DNA from: Gamarada debralockiae
Taxonomy: Eukaryota > Ascomycota > Leotiomycetes > Helotiales > Hyphodiscaceae
Direction: 5' to 3'
Assembly: GCA_002803225.1 (NCBI GenBank)
Contig: NXFV01001109.1
Span: 1 to 17,787 of the forward strand
Length of the DNA: 17,787 nucleotides
Position numbers and translations under genes: made by a program. Position 1 is the first letter of the stretch. Each line of letters opens with the position of its first letter. The notes beneath the pieces are model-generated. The model was not told the DNA's origin. It did not search any database and was given only the letters and a program-made list of their open reading frames with translations. Below are positions 17,165 through 17,787 of the stretch, piece by piece.

Positions 17165-17689
17165 ATGGAGCCCGAAATACATCCTATGAAGTGAGCAGTT
17201 CTGATTTTATCCTTATACTAGCACTAACTAATTACATTCTAGGGGAGCTAGAGAAGCTTCCATTGGAAACAGAGCAGACTCACAAACTGCAAAACGGCAG
17301 ACAAGCATCGACGCCGGGAAGAACATGCGGTACTCATCGAAGATGAACAGCGAGAGCAGCAAAAAGCGGAATCACGGGCACTCAGAGCACGGCACCCAGA
17401 CCATCCTGTATTTCAAGCACATGATGTTATATTTGAGCGGCACTATGGCGAAGAGGATCGGGATACGACCTTAGCCTGGGCGAGGGCGTTGAGTGACTAC
17501 GTCGTTATGAACGTTACGAGCGCGAAGTGTACTGCGATTTTGAACGAGGATACGGCTAGGGGTTGGCAAGAAGCGGGGTTCAAACATGAGGAGCGGACGG
17601 TGAGGCGTGCGAAGTACGCTGCATCTCTTGATCAGGCTGAGACGGCAAGAGAGGGGGAGAAAGCTAGAACCGATCACCAAATTTGTTGA
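17165..17689 (+). CDS. Hypothetical charged protein, two exons, 153 aa
   Basis: Exon 1 (17165-17190) begins at an ATG in a CGACATGG context. The intron 17191-17253 has GTGAGC, a branch ACTAAC at 17223-17228 and a GAG acceptor. Exon 2 is 17254-17689. Using the first AG after the branch (17241-17242) would shift frame and stop at about 17473, giving 85 aa; I chose the later acceptor because it opens the longest coherent frame. The protein is rich in E, R, K, Q and A and likely helical, with ARHPDHPVFQAHDVIFERHYGEED and a GWQEAGFKHEERTVRRAKYA segment. No known domain, signal peptide or membrane segment is visible. It could be a nuclear or DNA-associated accessory protein, but that is a guess. 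Confidence 0.5.
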
Positions 17690-17768
17690 AAGGAAAGCGA
17701 GGTGAATTTTGAAGTATGAACTGGTTGGAAAGATGAGACAGGAAAAATCGGAAGGGGTCAGAACAAAA

Positions 17769-17787
17769 GGGGGGGGGGGGGGGGGGG
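17769..17787 (+). other. Terminal run of 19 G
   Basis: The window ends in an uninterrupted G run after AACAAAA. A G homopolymer at the end of an assembled sequence is typical of no-signal base calls in two-colour sequencing or of assembly breakdown. It is not a telomere repeat. Confidence 0.7.

Overview
The window looks like a piece of a filamentous ascomycete (Pezizomycotina) genome. Genes carry short spliceosomal introns (51, 63, 70 and 150 bp) with GT..AG ends, two of them with an ACTAAC/GCTAAC-type branch site. Repeats show the footprint of repeat-induced point mutation (RIP): AT-rich tracts, and dead reading frames whose stops are nearly all TAA or TAG where CAA, CAG or TGG would be expected. 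Nothing identifies the species. The window ends in a run of 19 G, which looks like a contig end.

Left part (1-5735) is a retrotransposon graveyard. Positions 1-1586 are the RIP-degraded 3' part of an LTR element, with a polypurine tract and a probable LTR (1587-1783). A degenerate coding fragment follows. It was hit by a solo LTR (family A, 1833-2346, target duplication CGTAC) that was itself hit by a second solo LTR (family B, 2092-2313, duplication CCTGT/CCTAT). A third LTR family (C) lies at 2479-2740. After a 50-bp tandem repeat comes a tandem-chromodomain coding remnant (3180-3893) with RIP-type stops. Then, on the minus strand, comes a small secreted cysteine-rich protein gene whose signal peptide is split by a second family A solo LTR (4444-4734, duplication ATATT). 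A 151-bp tandem duplication closes this part.

Middle part (5736-12536) mixes genes and debris: an intact intronless 149-aa protein made of two related halves; a 17-bp minisatellite of 27 units; a low-complexity protein; a Tc1/mariner-type transposase remnant cut by a second family C solo LTR (8394-8646, duplication TACAC); a secreted G1-family glutamic peptidase gene with a 20-bp minisatellite near its 5' end; and a HET-domain fragment fused to a sequence resembling a His-Me homing endonuclease.

Right part (12537-17787) is the gene-like part. A decayed carboxymuconolactone decarboxylase gene faces an intact 3-hydroxyisobutyrate dehydrogenase-type gene (one intron, 322 aa). Next to that is an intact metallo-beta-lactamase-fold hydrolase (four exons, 338 aa, all zinc ligands present). 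Decarboxylase, dehydrogenase and lactonase-like hydrolase side by side suggest the remains of a small catabolic cluster. A two-exon gene of unknown function ends the window. The clearest biological story is layered insertion: dated, nested LTR and transposon hits, one of which broke a candidate effector gene.
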